Assembly: GCF_907165205.1 (NCBI RefSeq)
Contig: NC_058197.1
Coordinates: 13,031,266-13,095,265 of the forward strand
Source of the DNA: Coccinella septempunctata
Taxonomy: Eukaryota; Arthropoda; Insecta; Coleoptera; Coccinellidae
Reading direction: 5' to 3'
DNA: 64,000 bases
Shown here piece by piece: positions 47,587 through 57,497 of this stretch. The translations under genes were made by a program, and so were the position numbers. How positions within the stretch are numbered: the stretch's first letter is position 1; each line of letters starts with the position of its first letter. A model generated the notes under the pieces. The model worked only from the letters and a program-made list of their open reading frames with translations, did no database searches and was not told the origin of the DNA.

Positions 47587-48232
47587 ATTGGGGTGACTTG
47601 GGACAGTCCTGTAACTTGGGACAATTGCAGATTTTTTTGTTTCTTACCATTTATGAGTGGAGGGACAAACTTATAAGACTGTGTAGCGTCTTTTCAGTTA
47701 GTTTAACAATTATTTCCTGCTGAGTTTGCCGTGACAGGAATTGTTTGAATTGACAGGAAAAATTAACGAATTCAGGAGAGTTTTTTTTATGGCCCTTATA
47801 CATTCTAGGGTCCTGTACATATGTTTCAGTTTGTGCATGTGTAATTTTTTTTTCTGGATACGTGGTATATTAGATATGTCATGAAACGAGGTTGTTTACA
47901 AATCAAACGGCAACACGGATCTCATTCATTTATTTTGTTGTTTCATAGGGTTACTTGGGACAATGCCGAATAGATACAAGCGGCCCATTGGCAGCACGAA
48001 ATATGCCGATTTTTCGCAGGATATTATTATTTACGTTATTTCCACAAAGAAATCACCAAAGAGTGAAAGAAATCAAAGTTCTCTTGTTTTGTTTAGTTTT
48101 TTTACATTTGAGTTGCAATATATTTATTTTCACTTTAATAGGGGTTTATCATTTAATTTCCTTACCGAATTTCAACTATATAATCACAAATTCTAATTTT
48201 TCAGAACTATACACCGTCCCAAGTCACCTATT
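47587..48232 (+). mobile_element. TIR element with pogo-like HTH start
   Basis: Left end 'ggggtgacttgggacagtcc' near 47587 and right end 'ccgtcccaagtcacct' near 48215-48232 are inverted copies. Internal direct repeats of 'acttgggaca' occur at 47610 and 47951. Inside, 47963 starts a frame that looks like the N-terminus of a psq/CENP-B-type transposase. The remainder is AT-rich and non-coding. Confidence 0.5.
47963..48106 (+). pseudogene. Possible pogo-type transposase N-terminus
   Basis: ATG at 47963 opens 'MPNRYKRPIGSTKYADFSQD', similar in layout to the first residues of pogo/Tigger-like transposases (MP-[RN]-x-Y-x-R followed by a psq-type HTH). The frame then drifts into AT-rich low-complexity sequence, so only about 25-40 codons are meaningful. 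Weak assignment. Confidence 0.35.
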
Positions 48233-48314
48233 TCATTTGAGAGTTGAGAAATCAATGGATTTTAACTTGTGTCCCAAGCCTTCCAAGTCGGTGGGTGACT
48301 TGGGACAAGTATAT

Positions 48315-48320
48315 TTTATT
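48315..48320 (-). terminator. Candidate myoglianin polyadenylation signal
   Basis: AATAAA on the minus strand, about 380 nt past the stop codon at 48700. An ATTAAA is closer, near 48472. Which, if either, is used cannot be told from sequence. Confidence 0.25.
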
Positions 48321-48699
48321 TTTTCAAAATTTATATCCGAATTCATAAGCATGGTATATAACCTGATCAATAGTCTGGTTATTAAGCATATTTGAACTTC
48401 TTTTTCATATGAAAATAGGTCACAATTTTAAAAATATGACGAATCTACGGTACCCATTTCCATCAATATTTTTAATTGGCGAAAATTATAAGACGTAAAA
48501 TTGATTGGTCATGGAATCATTGAAGTTCAAGAATTAGGAGAAGAACTTCTACTTCTAGATCCCAAGGAAGGGCAACAATTTTTTCCAGGAAATTACCAGA
48601 AGTTCTCCATATAGAAAAATAATTCCGATACCAACAAATCTGTTCGATAATTCTCATCAAAATTGTTCTCTAGCACACATAGTACAATCTCTGGTTGCT

Positions 48700-49077
48700 C
48701 TACGAGCATCCGCACCTATCCACTACCATACCTGGCAGGTTTGAGACGACAACGTTGAGGTGAAGATCGAAATAGATCATGGTGATGTTTCTCATCTTCC
48801 GAGGCGTGCAACAAGGCTGAACGCTGTTTGGGGACGCCATGGTGGCTATGTGGGTGTGGGCGTTTTTCTGGAGGGTCAGGTAGGGACATTCCCCGTGACA
48901 GTAGAAAGCCTCGTAGCTCTTTGGGGCCAGGATGAAGTCGAATCCTATCTCCTCGAACTTGACGGTGAGGGGATACCGGCAACAGAGGTTCTGGTTAGAT
49001 GTCTCATCGCAGTTCAGACCCGAGCTCCTCCTGGTTCTACTTTTGGGCTGTTGGGGGGTGACTTCGAGATAGGGAAT
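48700..49077 (-). CDS. myo: Myoglianin terminal exon: furin site and mature ligand
   Basis: Last coding exon of the ligand. The acceptor 'TTTTTGTTCCAG' precedes the first base at 49077 (phase 0), and the stop TAG is at 48702-48700. Residues 300-424: a short linker, the proprotein convertase site 'SRTRR' ending at R316, then a 108-residue mature domain (317-424). The mature domain has nine cysteines in the activin/TGF-beta/GDF8 layout: one N-terminal, the adjacent pair 'LCCRYPL', 'CHGEC', the pair 'PCCTP' (the second Cys makes the interchain bond) and the final 'VVDRCGCS'. Length and pattern match myostatin/GDF11 mature domains. The antisense frame at 48760-49101 is a shadow. Confidence 0.95.
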   Translation of the reverse strand: MPYLEVTPQQPKSRTRRSSGLNCDETSNQNLCCRYPLTVKFEEIGFDFILAPKSYEAFYCHGECPYLTLQKNAHTHIATMASPNSVQPCCTPRKMRNITMIYFDLHLNVVVSNLPGMVVDRCGCS

Positions 49078-49156
49078 CTGGAACAAAAACGCAACATGTA
49101 ATTTGACAGAAGTTTTCGAAGGCTTGTTCAACTAGATATATGAAAATTTCCAATAA

Positions 49157-49182
49157 TAGGTTAGGTTAGGTTAGGTTAGGTT
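49157..49182 (+). repeat. Short TTAGG telomere-like run
   Basis: 'TAGG' plus four TTAGG units and TT, in the intron between the two downstream myoglianin exons, 80 bp from the terminal exon. TTAGG is the ancestral arthropod telomere repeat. Confidence 0.9.
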
Positions 49183-49337
49183 CATTTTGGTTCAGAAGAA
49201 AAATGCCTTTTTTTTTCACTGGGGAGGTGTTCTATTAAAAATAAAGTATAAACTGCTCATCAAACGTTGAATATATCGAAGAAATGTATGTTCCTTTCAG
49301 TTTCAAGTTCGTCTATGAACCTATCAGGTACTTATAC

Positions 49338-49944
49338 AGGGTGAGTCTTTGACAAGTACAAATATAACAAAAGGTTCTAGAAGTCTAAAGAAGGACTTTT
49401 TTCTCTTACCATTTTTTCCGAATCGGCTCGGTTTAAAAGATACAGGCTGTTGAAAAACCGTAAAAAAAGTTATTTCTACTTCTCTCACAAACGGTTTAAT
49501 TGAATGAAATGAATTTCGGAATATTGTTTTTCATTTATTTGATGAATCTTTTTCGAACACAAGATATTACACACGTCTTACAGTTTTGTCATTATGACCA
49601 TTAGATACTTACCATAAAAATACCAAAAATTCAATGAACCCATCTCTTGAAACTGAGTTGGGCGCTATCTAATGAATTTCAACGTTTTGTAAAATAAAAG
49701 TATTCTTCATATTTGCTAGTATAGTGCGCCGTTTTCGAGTGGTTTAATGTTAAAAAATTAAAAAGTATCTGTGAAATTTTAAAAATTGGGTACTAGTTAG
49801 TTATTCTGAAGGTGATTTTGTTCTTCCAGGGGTGGCACAGCTCATTATGAAAGCTTAAAATGGCTATATCTTTTTAACAGGGTCGAATCGGAAATAATGG
49901 CAAAGGAAAAAGTATTTCTTTTGACCTCAAGCAAGAATCTACTA
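49338..49944. mobile_element. CAGGGTG-family element, long form
   Basis: Begins CAGGGTGAGTCTTTGAC after TA (49336-49337) and contains the full series of family blocks ('aagatacaggctgttga', 'ttcgaacacaagatatta', 'ccaggggtggcacagctc', 'gacctcaag'). Its right end is cut off at 'aagaatctacta', where the palindromic element 49947-50708 begins. It lies in the myoglianin intron. Confidence 0.7.
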
Positions 49945-49946
49945 TA

Positions 49947-50708
49947 CCGGGTGTCCCAGAGCTTTTAGGCCAGCAAATATCTCAGTTACCTGCGGAAAAA
50001 AAAAATTGAAAAAAATACTTGTCGTAGGAGACCATACGCTCTTTCATGCAGCATAGCAAAATCCACCCCCTGACAAACAACCCCCGAGAAACCACCCCTA
50101 ACTTTTGTTTTTCAAATGGCACCCCATGTTTGTTGTGCTTCAACTTACAGTTTTTTTCATTTCTCATTCAATGATGTATCATGGTAGCTAGAATGGCATG
50201 CAGAATTATGGAAAATAAAAATACAAATGAAATACGAATTTATACGCTCAGCTGTATTGTTACTGCAACATTATACTAAAGAAAATGTTCAAAATGTTGG
50301 CCAGCACTTGCCACACATGCTTCAAGTCAAGTTCTAACATTTTATTGACTCTTTTTTTTCAACATCCACTTTTTCTTGTCTCTACAATGTGGACTAATTC
50401 GATCAGTCCAATTAACAGTACCCACTAACGAATTCAATTTTATCGAGTGACTATCTTTACAACTACATATTATGATATATCATTGATTGAGAATTAAAAA
50501 GAGCTGTCAGTTGAAGCCAAACAAACATGGGGGTGCCATTTGAAAAACAAAAGTTAGGGGTTGTTTCTCAGGGGTTGTTTGTCAGGGGGTGGATTTTGCT
50601 ATGCTGCATGAAAGAGCGTATGGTCTCCTACGACAAGTATTTTTTTCAATTTTTTTTTTCCGCAGGTAACTGAGATATCTGCTGGCCTAAAAGCTCTGGG
50701 ACACCCGG
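49947..50708. mobile_element. Palindromic CCGGGTGTCCC element (~200-bp TIRs)
   Basis: 762 bp from CCGGGTGTCCCAGAGC to GCTCTGGGACACCCGG, flanked by TA (49945-49946; 50709-50710). The outer ~200 bp on each side are near-identical inverted copies ('gtcgtaggagaccatacgct', 'caaaatccaccccctgacaa'). The middle (~50170-50510) is AT-rich. Non-coding; the frames at 49982-50167 and their mirror are the TIRs read through. Confidence 0.9.
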
Positions 50709-50710
50709 TA

Positions 50711-51369
50711 TACTATATGGTTAACCTTTTCTTTGACGTTTTTCTAGAGATAACTCATTTTAATGGAATACTAAGAAGTTTCCGTTGTCTTCATGGAAGA
50801 CAATTTCTTTATATAAATATAGAGAATTATTTGGTAAGAAATTCTCTTTCAGTGAAAGAATAGTTATAAATTTTTACTACTGGTTGATGTCTATGCAATC
50901 TGAATTCAAGACGAATAGTATAGATAATTCTGTCTGTATCTTAAAACATTTTACCACACTGAATATGGCGCTTTTTTTCAAACCTGTACTTTCCTAAAGA
51001 TAAAAGTTCTTGCGAATCATCCAATCGCAACTAACCTACATATTTATCTTAGTTTCAAAATATCGACGACAATCCAATGAGCCTTCATTCTGATTATGTC
51101 AATATAAATAGAAAACTGAGTTGAATGATAATTTTTGTCGAAGAATACACGTGTATATCGTTTCATTTCCTTATCCTCATCACTCTTATCTACCGAATTT
51201 CGTAATTCGATTTAAATAATGAGTGTACCCTGTATTTCCGACAGATAAAAGACATTTACTTATAATTTTTCGTCTATAAACTCTAAGCTGGACCATTCCA
51301 CATAACATCCTCTCTTTAAAATCACAGACAGAAATCCTAGGTTATACTTCTTCACTTTTGAGGAGAATA
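50711..51369. other. No recognised gene
   Basis: AT-rich myoglianin intron sequence without recognised repeats. Confidence 0.4.
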
Positions 51370-51890
51370 AAAAACAAACAGTAGATTCTTGAGGTAAAAA
51401 AAAACACGTTTTTCCTTAACCATTTTTACCGATTTGGCCCTGATAAAAAGATATAGCCATTTTAAGTTGTTATGATGGGCTATGCCACACCTGGAAAAAA
51501 CTATTCCCTTCACAATAACAAGCTGAATCTATGACACTACACATCCGTGGATCTTTTAAACAGAGTTGAATTCAGCCAAAGTATCAAATTTTTCGAATTT
51601 CAAAGATATTTTTAATTTTTGAACATGAAATTATTCGAAAACGAGAAAATATAGAGCATACTTTTATTTTACAAAACGTTTAAATATTCATTAGATAGCG
51701 TCCAACTTAGTTTCAAGATTTGGGTTCTTTGAATTTTTGGTATTTTTATGGTACGTAATGGTCATAATTAGAAAACTGGAAGACGTAGGTGATATGTTGT
51801 GTTCGAAAAAGATTCATCAAATAAATGAAAAACTACTATATTCCGAAATTCAATTCATTCGATAAAACTCTTAGTGAGATAGAACTAAAA
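51370..51890. mobile_element. CAGGGTG-family element, inverted to the 49338 copy
   Basis: Runs 'cagtagattcttgaggtaaa', 'gataaaaagatatagccatt', 'gatcttttaaacagagttga', 'aaaataccaaaaattca' in reverse complement, to 'gattcatcaaataaatgaaa'. No CAGGGTG terminus is preserved. Confidence 0.65.
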
Positions 51891-52312
51891 GTAACATTTT
51901 ATGGTTTTTCTGCAGAAAATTCAAGACCAGTCAAAACCCTTGCTCCTATCGATCAAAATTCAAAACTTAGTTCAGAGTAGGTACATCTCATTATTTTTTT
52001 ACTATCAACATTGATTATTTATTCAGTTTAATGCTCAATGATAAATTATACAATCATGCAAAACCATAATTTAAATATAAATTATCGATTGACCACATAT
52101 CGTAGTGTCATTAAGTTGAGATGCACTTTACCCTGTTATCTTAATGGTTCACCAGTAAATGATTCTTACTTTTATGTATTTCAACTTGTTCAACACGTCG
52201 TCAATCTTTCTGAGTGTTTTTAATGAAGTATCAGAAGGTTCTTATAGCTAATCTAGCCAGGACGGTTTCGTCTACATGTTTTATTCAATTTGTATCGACA
52301 AATACAGTATAC

Positions 52313-52515
52313 AGGGTGAAACTTTTGACTCGTACAAATATTTCAACAGTAGATTCTTGAGGTCAAAAGAAATATTTATTTTCTTTACCATTTTTTCCGA
52401 ATCGACACGATACGACAAGATACAGCCTGATGAATGATGTTCCAGTTCTCTCAATACGACTATTACGTACCATAAAAATACCAAAAATTCAAAGAACCTG
52501 TCCCCCTGTATACCC
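52313..52515. mobile_element. CAGGGTG-family element, shortened
   Basis: Starts CAGGGTGAAACTTTTGACTC after TA. It jumps from 'gatacagcctg' directly to the 'accataaaaataccaaaaat' block, so it has lost several hundred bases internally compared with the 49338 copy. Confidence 0.65.
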
Positions 52516-53835
52516 ACAGAATGTTTCTCTGCAAACTTCAATAGACCACTTCATTCATTACATTATTATTGTAATCCTCAAATAAGGACAACGAAAATTG
52601 TCCTAATCTGTTCAGTTTGAAACTAGAGCCGCAATGAAACTAAGATAATGGGTTTTTGAAGTTACTTATTCCATAATTAGTATATTTATTTCTGAGGCAA
52701 TAGCGTGATCATTTTTCTAGACTTCCAGATGTTCGTCAGGAGCATCCAATTTGAGTTGAATTCATCGCCAATCACGCTGAATTCCAACAGTTTAGGCGGG
52801 TCTGATTGTTAACCCAGTTTATCAATCAGCTGTTCATCTAGCGTGATGTAATATATAAGCAGGAGGTGATATGTTGATCCCAAAATAGAAGACGCCTCTT
52901 CCTTACGTCTTTATCGGGAGTTCTCAACAAATATTTTGAGTACCACGAGATAGGATACTGATAAGGAGATACAGATGCAATATTTCGGTTATCGCTTGGA
53001 GTTCACACATTTCCTAGATTAGTTGTGTGAGGGAGGAAATCTGAATTCGATCGTCTTCGATTGTTTGTTCTGATAATCTGGCAATCTACAAACTTAATCT
53101 TTCGACTCGTGATCGAAGACAGTAACTATTTGACGTAGGAGGTTTTTCCAGTGAAACCAAAACAAATCCGATACGATCTCCGAAAATCAGGGTGGAGTAA
53201 CGTACACTCAATTAAATCCAATGAGTCGGATATATTCCTCGATATGCAACGAACATTATACTAGGAAAATCTGATCGATAAAAAATTTCCGTTGCATCAT
53301 TTCCATGCACCATATGACGAATCTGATGTATGAGTTAAAATTCCAACAAAATTTAAATGTGAACATGTGGCGAGAGAATGGTTTATACACTGCTCAAAAA
53401 TTGATAATGTGCTTAAAAAGGTTCCTTCTGTTAGAAATATTTTCAAATGAAGGTTTCATGCAGGTTAAAAGTTTCACTGCTTCAACTAGCTATTCGTTGT
53501 GCTCTTACTCTATTCGGAATTGTGTTCATGAGGTTATCATTGAATGTTTGAAGATTGGTTTGCTAAAGGTCTGTTAAAGCATTGGCGAGCTGTTGTAATG
53601 TCTGCCATAGGTCAGTTAAGCGGTGTAATTGCTGTGACACTGCAGATCAGACATGTTCAATAAAATTTCGGTCTGGTAATAAGAACTGTGAGCCATTTGA
53701 ACAAATATCTCCTCAAACGCACACTGAGCAACCACCGTAAAGAGATGTTGACGTCATGAAATTATAACTTTGAGTCCGTTCTCGCCACACCAACATTCTC
53801 CTATCAGACCTATATTTATTATTTGAAACGAGGAC
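52516..53835. other. No recognised gene
   Basis: Intronic AT-rich sequence; a 90-codon plus frame at 53305-53577 has no recognised domain. Confidence 0.4.
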
Positions 53836-54548
53836 GTTGTGGCTCGGTTAGTCTTCCTAGAGCTGCAACCATGTAGATCTTTTGTTCTCTACCTTACTCA
53901 TTCGTAGGAAACCAAGAAGGTCGTCAATGGTGTTGATAAAACTGACAACATCCTTAGGGGCCTTAGCCGTTACCTCGTGAGTATCCAGGACCGGTTTCCC
54001 CCTATGAGTGGTTCTTAGGCCCGCCAGCTCTGGACACTTGCATACCATGTGTTCAGTTGTTTCTGCTTCTGATTCACAGAGCCTAAAAATCTCATCTGCT
54101 GACTCTCCCATACGGTACAAATGATATTTGTACCGACAGTGCACATCAACCGAAGCTCAGTTCGTGACAGCAGTTTTCTGGTGTAGTTCGGTGAAATCAT
54201 CATGAATTTCTTTGACTGAGTAAGTCTAGAAGTTTTACTCCAGAGGGTAATTCTGTTGTTCAACTCCCCCTGTTGGACTTTTTCAAGCCCACAGAGAGAG
54301 AGCTGCAAGTTCATCAGCACAATGCCCTGGTACCCACAGTAGAGTCACTTCATTGCCTCTGAACAGTTGTTTCATGGTATTACGGCACTCCCATATCAGC
54401 AGAGATCCCTGGCAGTATGATTCCAGGGACCTCAACGTGGCCTGGTTGTCCGTGGTAGATATTCGCCCCTTTGAGGTTCATTTTAAGACACTCCTGAGCG
54501 CATACCTCAACAGCCAGTGCCTCGGTCTGTAAAATAGAGGGTTCACTT
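53836..54548 (-). pseudogene. R1/Jockey-like LINE 3' end, RNase H
   Basis: Minus strand: RNase H remnants ('ILQTEALAVEVCAQECLKMN', then 'EVTLLWVPGHCADE' with the WVPGH motif), followed by the C-terminal Cys/His motif ('RLCESEAETTEHMVCKCPEL', about 54090-54030) and a 3' untranslated tail ending near 53836. Frameshifts break the RNase H part. A diverged plus-strand copy of the same LINE lies at 54608-56150, head to head with this one across the CCTAA repeats. Confidence 0.8.
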
Positions 54549-54555
54549 TCCATAT

Positions 54556-54607
54556 CCTAACCTAACCTAACCTAAGTAAGGAGAGATCATATCCTAACCT
54601 AACCTAA
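54556..54607 (-). repeat. Two CCTAA (TTAGG) runs between opposed LINEs
   Basis: Four CCTAA units at 54556-54575 and three at 54593-54607, separated by 'gtaaggagagatcatat'. The block 'catatcctaacctaacctaa' occurs twice. It lies exactly between the opposed LINE copies. Confidence 0.9.
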
Positions 54608-54814
54608 GTAACGCTTCACACTGCCAGGGACCTCTGCAGACATGGGCGTGCCGTAGTGCCATAAAGCAACTGGCCAGAGGCAATAAAGTGACTCTACTAT
54701 GGCTACCATAGCATTATGGTATTGAAGGAAATGAAAAAGCCGATGAATTTGCAGAAAAAGCATCAAGGTCAACACCTGCTGGACCTGAGCCTTTCTGTGG
54801 GCTTGGAAAATACT
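54608..54814 (+). pseudogene. R1/Jockey-like LINE, RNase H part (first half)
   Basis: Plus-strand counterpart of the minus copy: 'SAIKQLARGNKVTLLWLP' then 'HYGIEGNEKADEFAEKASRS', i.e. the end of an RNase H domain with a stop in the usual PGH motif. Interrupted at 'ggcttggaaaa' (54814) by the R2-like insertion and resumed at 55716. Confidence 0.75.
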
Positions 54815-55715
54815 AAAGTACAACCAAGGACCAGAAGCCGTTTGCCGTGCGGGATGTATGCAGCGTGAGTCACTCTCGCATGTCCTGCAAAGATGTAGTC
54901 TTATGCACTGGGAGAGGATAACCAGGCACAACTACGTTGCTTATCGCCTCGAAAACATAGCGATAAGGAACGGCTGGCAGGTGACGAGGGAGCCTAGGAT
55001 TAGGGACAGGGAAGGAAAACTTTTAAAACCCGACCTTCTTCTAACTAAAGATCAGCACGTCATAATATCTGACGTTTCAGTTAGCTGGGAGTGCCCAGAG
55101 CCTTTGAGCATGGCTTACGCAGTTAAAAAAGCCATATACTCCACTCCCACCTTCCTAGAGAAGGTTGAAGAACAATACCCCGATAAAACTATCGAAGTAC
55201 TTCCGCTCATTGTGGGTGCTAGGGGAGGATGGTGCCCTGAAAACCTAAACATCATCAAGAAGGTTGGCGCTACGGATGCGGATATTGGAGATATAATCCA
55301 TACCGCTCTGAGGGGTGGCTGCATCATACACAAGCAGTTCAACCGCGTGGTGTGGCGCAGTTCTCGTAGGGTTCGTGTAGTTCGTCCCACTGCAAGATCT
55401 CAGTGGTAAAGCTTCAGCTGGTCTCGCGAGTGCGGGTACCGGTTGTGTGTTCGGGCTACTGGTGCGGCTATGGATGCTGTTCGAGAGAGTTTGTTCGTGC
55501 GATAGTGTTCGTGAACTTCGTTCTATAAGTGGTGTACTGACTTGTTCTCTCTCTGTTGTTTGTCAAAGATGTGATGTACTGGTCTATTGTTTTTATTTTT
55601 TTAACTTTTGAACCTGACATTGAGTCATCTCTGAGGTCATGTGACCCATTAGCTTAAGATTTTGATCTGCTTGTACTGCCTGTAGTCTGAATACCGAATA
55701 AAGCCTTATAACAGC
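54815..55715 (+). mobile_element. R2-like LINE 3' fragment, nested
   Basis: A 5'-truncated element containing the restriction-like endonuclease end of an R2-type ORF plus a ~300-bp 3' untranslated region ending 'gaataaagccttataa'. It splits the surrounding R1/Jockey-like LINE. R2 proper targets 28S rDNA; there is no rDNA here, so this is a truncated relic of an R2-clade or related RLE element elsewhere in the genome. Confidence 0.75.
54816..55409 (+). pseudogene. R2-like ORF C-terminus: CCHC and PD-D endonuclease
   Basis: Open to the stop at 55407-55409. Begins in the zinc-binding motif ('VCRAGCMQRESLSHVLQRC', followed by 'HWERITRHNYV'), then the restriction-like endonuclease fold with 'KPDLLLTKDQHVIISDVSVS' (catalytic PD...D). 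The C-terminal portion is basic. The reverse transcriptase is missing, so no retrotransposition is possible from this copy. The nearest ATG (54858) lies inside the zinc motif and is not a real start. Confidence 0.8.
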
Positions 55716-56150
55716 TGTCCAACAATGGGAGTTGAACAACAGAATAAGCCTCTGGAAAACACTTACTCAGTCAAAAAAATTCGTCATGAGTTCACCGACC
55801 TACACCAGAAAACTGCTAAAGCTGTCACGAGCTGAGCTTCGGTTGATGGTGGTACTGCTGACAGGGCTGACTGGTATGAGGAAGTCAGCAGATGAGATTA
55901 GTAGGCTCTGTGGATCAGAAGCAGAAACAACTGAACACATGGTATGCAAGTATCCAGAACTGACTGGCCTAAGAACCATTCATATTGGGAAACCGGTCCT
56001 GGATACTCACGAGGTAACGGCCAAGGCCTCTAAGCATGTTGTAGGTTTTATCAACACCATTGACAACCCCCTTGGGTAGAGAACAAAAGATCCACATAGT
56101 TGCAGTTCCCAAAAGGCTAATCGAGCCACAACGACCCCAGTTCACATAAT
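55716..56150 (+). pseudogene. R1/Jockey-like LINE, C-terminal part (second half)
   Basis: Resumes the LINE interrupted at 54814: 'GELNNRISLWKT'-like frame, 'LSRAELRLM', 'SRLCGSEAETTEHMVCKYPE' (C-terminal Cys/His motif; the second Cys of the minus copy's 'CKCPEL' is Tyr here) and a 3' tail to 'cgagccacaacg'. It is followed by 'aagtaacgagagaagatcat', which also occurs left of the copy at 54574: a probable ~23-bp target-site duplication. Confidence 0.78.
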
Positions 56151-56303
56151 AACCCAAGTAACGAGAGAAGATCATATCCTCAGCAATTTTGGAAAAATTG
56201 AATAAATCCATAACCAAGTCTTCATCTTTGAAGCAAAGTAACTCTTCAACGAACATCCTCAACTTTTGACGAGCAGTTTATTTCATCATGTTCATCTACT
56301 TAC

Positions 56304-56686
56304 CTTCCCCTTGTCAGGCCCACTTGGATCCGTTATAGCTATCTGTTTGCCATCCAGCTCCGCCTTGACCACGAAGCCATGATTCTCCCTCGTGTTCTTG
56401 AACCACTCGGACACCGTCTCGGTCAAATCGAAGGGGATCCAGCTTCCCTTGCCGTAGGGCTGCTCTATCGTCGTCGATACAACCCTCTGGAGCTTCGAAG
56501 TTTCCGGATGATTCGGCAGTTTCAGCACTTTGAATATCTCGACGTGAATCTCTGGCAAGGGGTGACGGTCGTGACCCTCTATGTAGATGAAGAGGGACGA
56601 ATTGGCCACGTTGTATTTCGTTGTGCTGTCCAGCAGCGGGAAATAGAGGATGTCGTGGTCTTTCCTGGAGTGCCGCAGTCGTGGAT
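56304..56686 (-). CDS. myo: Myoglianin exon 2: propeptide core
   Basis: Middle coding exon. The acceptor is a T-run plus CAG ending at 56687, and the donor GTAAGT is at 56303-56298. The first two bases complete codon 172 with the G left by exon 1, giving Asp. The exon then runs in one frame to codon 299 and joins exon 3 in phase 0. Residues 172-299 form the arm domain of the TGF-beta propeptide: 'HDILYFPLLDSTTKYNVANS', 'SSLFIYIEGHDR', then 'GSWIPFDLTETVSEWFKN', the conserved W-x-x-x-D-hydrophobic helix. Its 383 nt compare with about 374 nt for myostatin exon 2. The intron to exon 3 (56303-49078) carries most of the transposons listed for 49-56 kb. Confidence 0.93.
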
Positions 56687-57344
56687 CTGAAAAAAAAGAG
56701 GTGTCTTTTGAGTTTTTCGTTTATATTCTGACGAAAGAAGGATAATTCATTATTATGGTGACATAAAAAGCAAAACACACACAGTATTGATAAATTTGTT
56801 TCAAAATTTTTTATTGTTTACAGGTCTTTCAGGGCTGTGTGGTTATAATCGATCAAATTCTGGATAATCAAACTCATGTGAAATAGAAGAAACTAATAAT
56901 GTCAGAAACACTTCGGGACATACTCCTTGAGATGCTCGATTTTTTCATATCGAACTGCTGTTACAGTCTATGGGGCAATTTTAGCTATAAAATCTTTTTT
57001 TTAGAACAGAGTATAACATGAATCATTACTTCTTCCAACTTCATTACTGCTCTAATACAAGTACATACAATATTACATCAATATATCAATTGAAAAATGG
57101 CCATTATAGTGCTTAATACTACACCTAAACACAAAGTGTTTGTAACACTTTGTTGTTCCTTCTCCTGGCTTGAACAAATATAGTCCTCGAAATTGTTTCA
57201 AATAATTCATCAAAACTTAGTGTTCTCTTGGTATATTTCATTATTAATTTTATACACATCTGAAGTGTGGAAAGATGGTTCGCTTACTAGAAAACATGCT
57301 GTGAGATAGAAGGTTTCGTGTTTTTGTTGATGATAATAGTAGTA
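56687..57344. other. Presumed intron upstream of exon 2
   Basis: AT-rich, no coding signal. It should be part of intron 1 of myoglianin if exon 1 lies to the right of this window or was misplaced to 11 kb. Confidence 0.4.
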
Positions 57345-57497
57345 ATTTAAAAATTTTGAAAAATGGTCTTCCACAAGGATCAGTTTTAGCACCTCTTCTT
57401 TTCAATTTATATATGTATGATATCCCCACTAGATCTTCTGAGAAATTTATAAACGCTTATGATATTGCCCTCGCATACCGTCATTCTCATTTTTGAT
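57345..57497 (+). pseudogene. LINE reverse transcriptase palm fragment
   Basis: About 50 codons: 'LKNGLPQGSVLAPLLFNLYM' (RT motif B, the LPQG signature) followed by 'YDIPTRSSEKFINAYDIALA', where the catalytic YADD reads AYDI. Ends at a stop near 57497. Jockey-like, probably the same family as 26160-26745. Confidence 0.7.

Noticed and set aside
48716..49101. Open frames on both strands overlapping the ligand exon
   Set aside because: Shadows of the myoglianin terminal exon in other frames.
54858..55409. Reading 54858 as the start of an independent host endonuclease gene
   Set aside because: The zinc motif begins upstream of this ATG and the sequence is an R2-type ORF tail inserted in another LINE.
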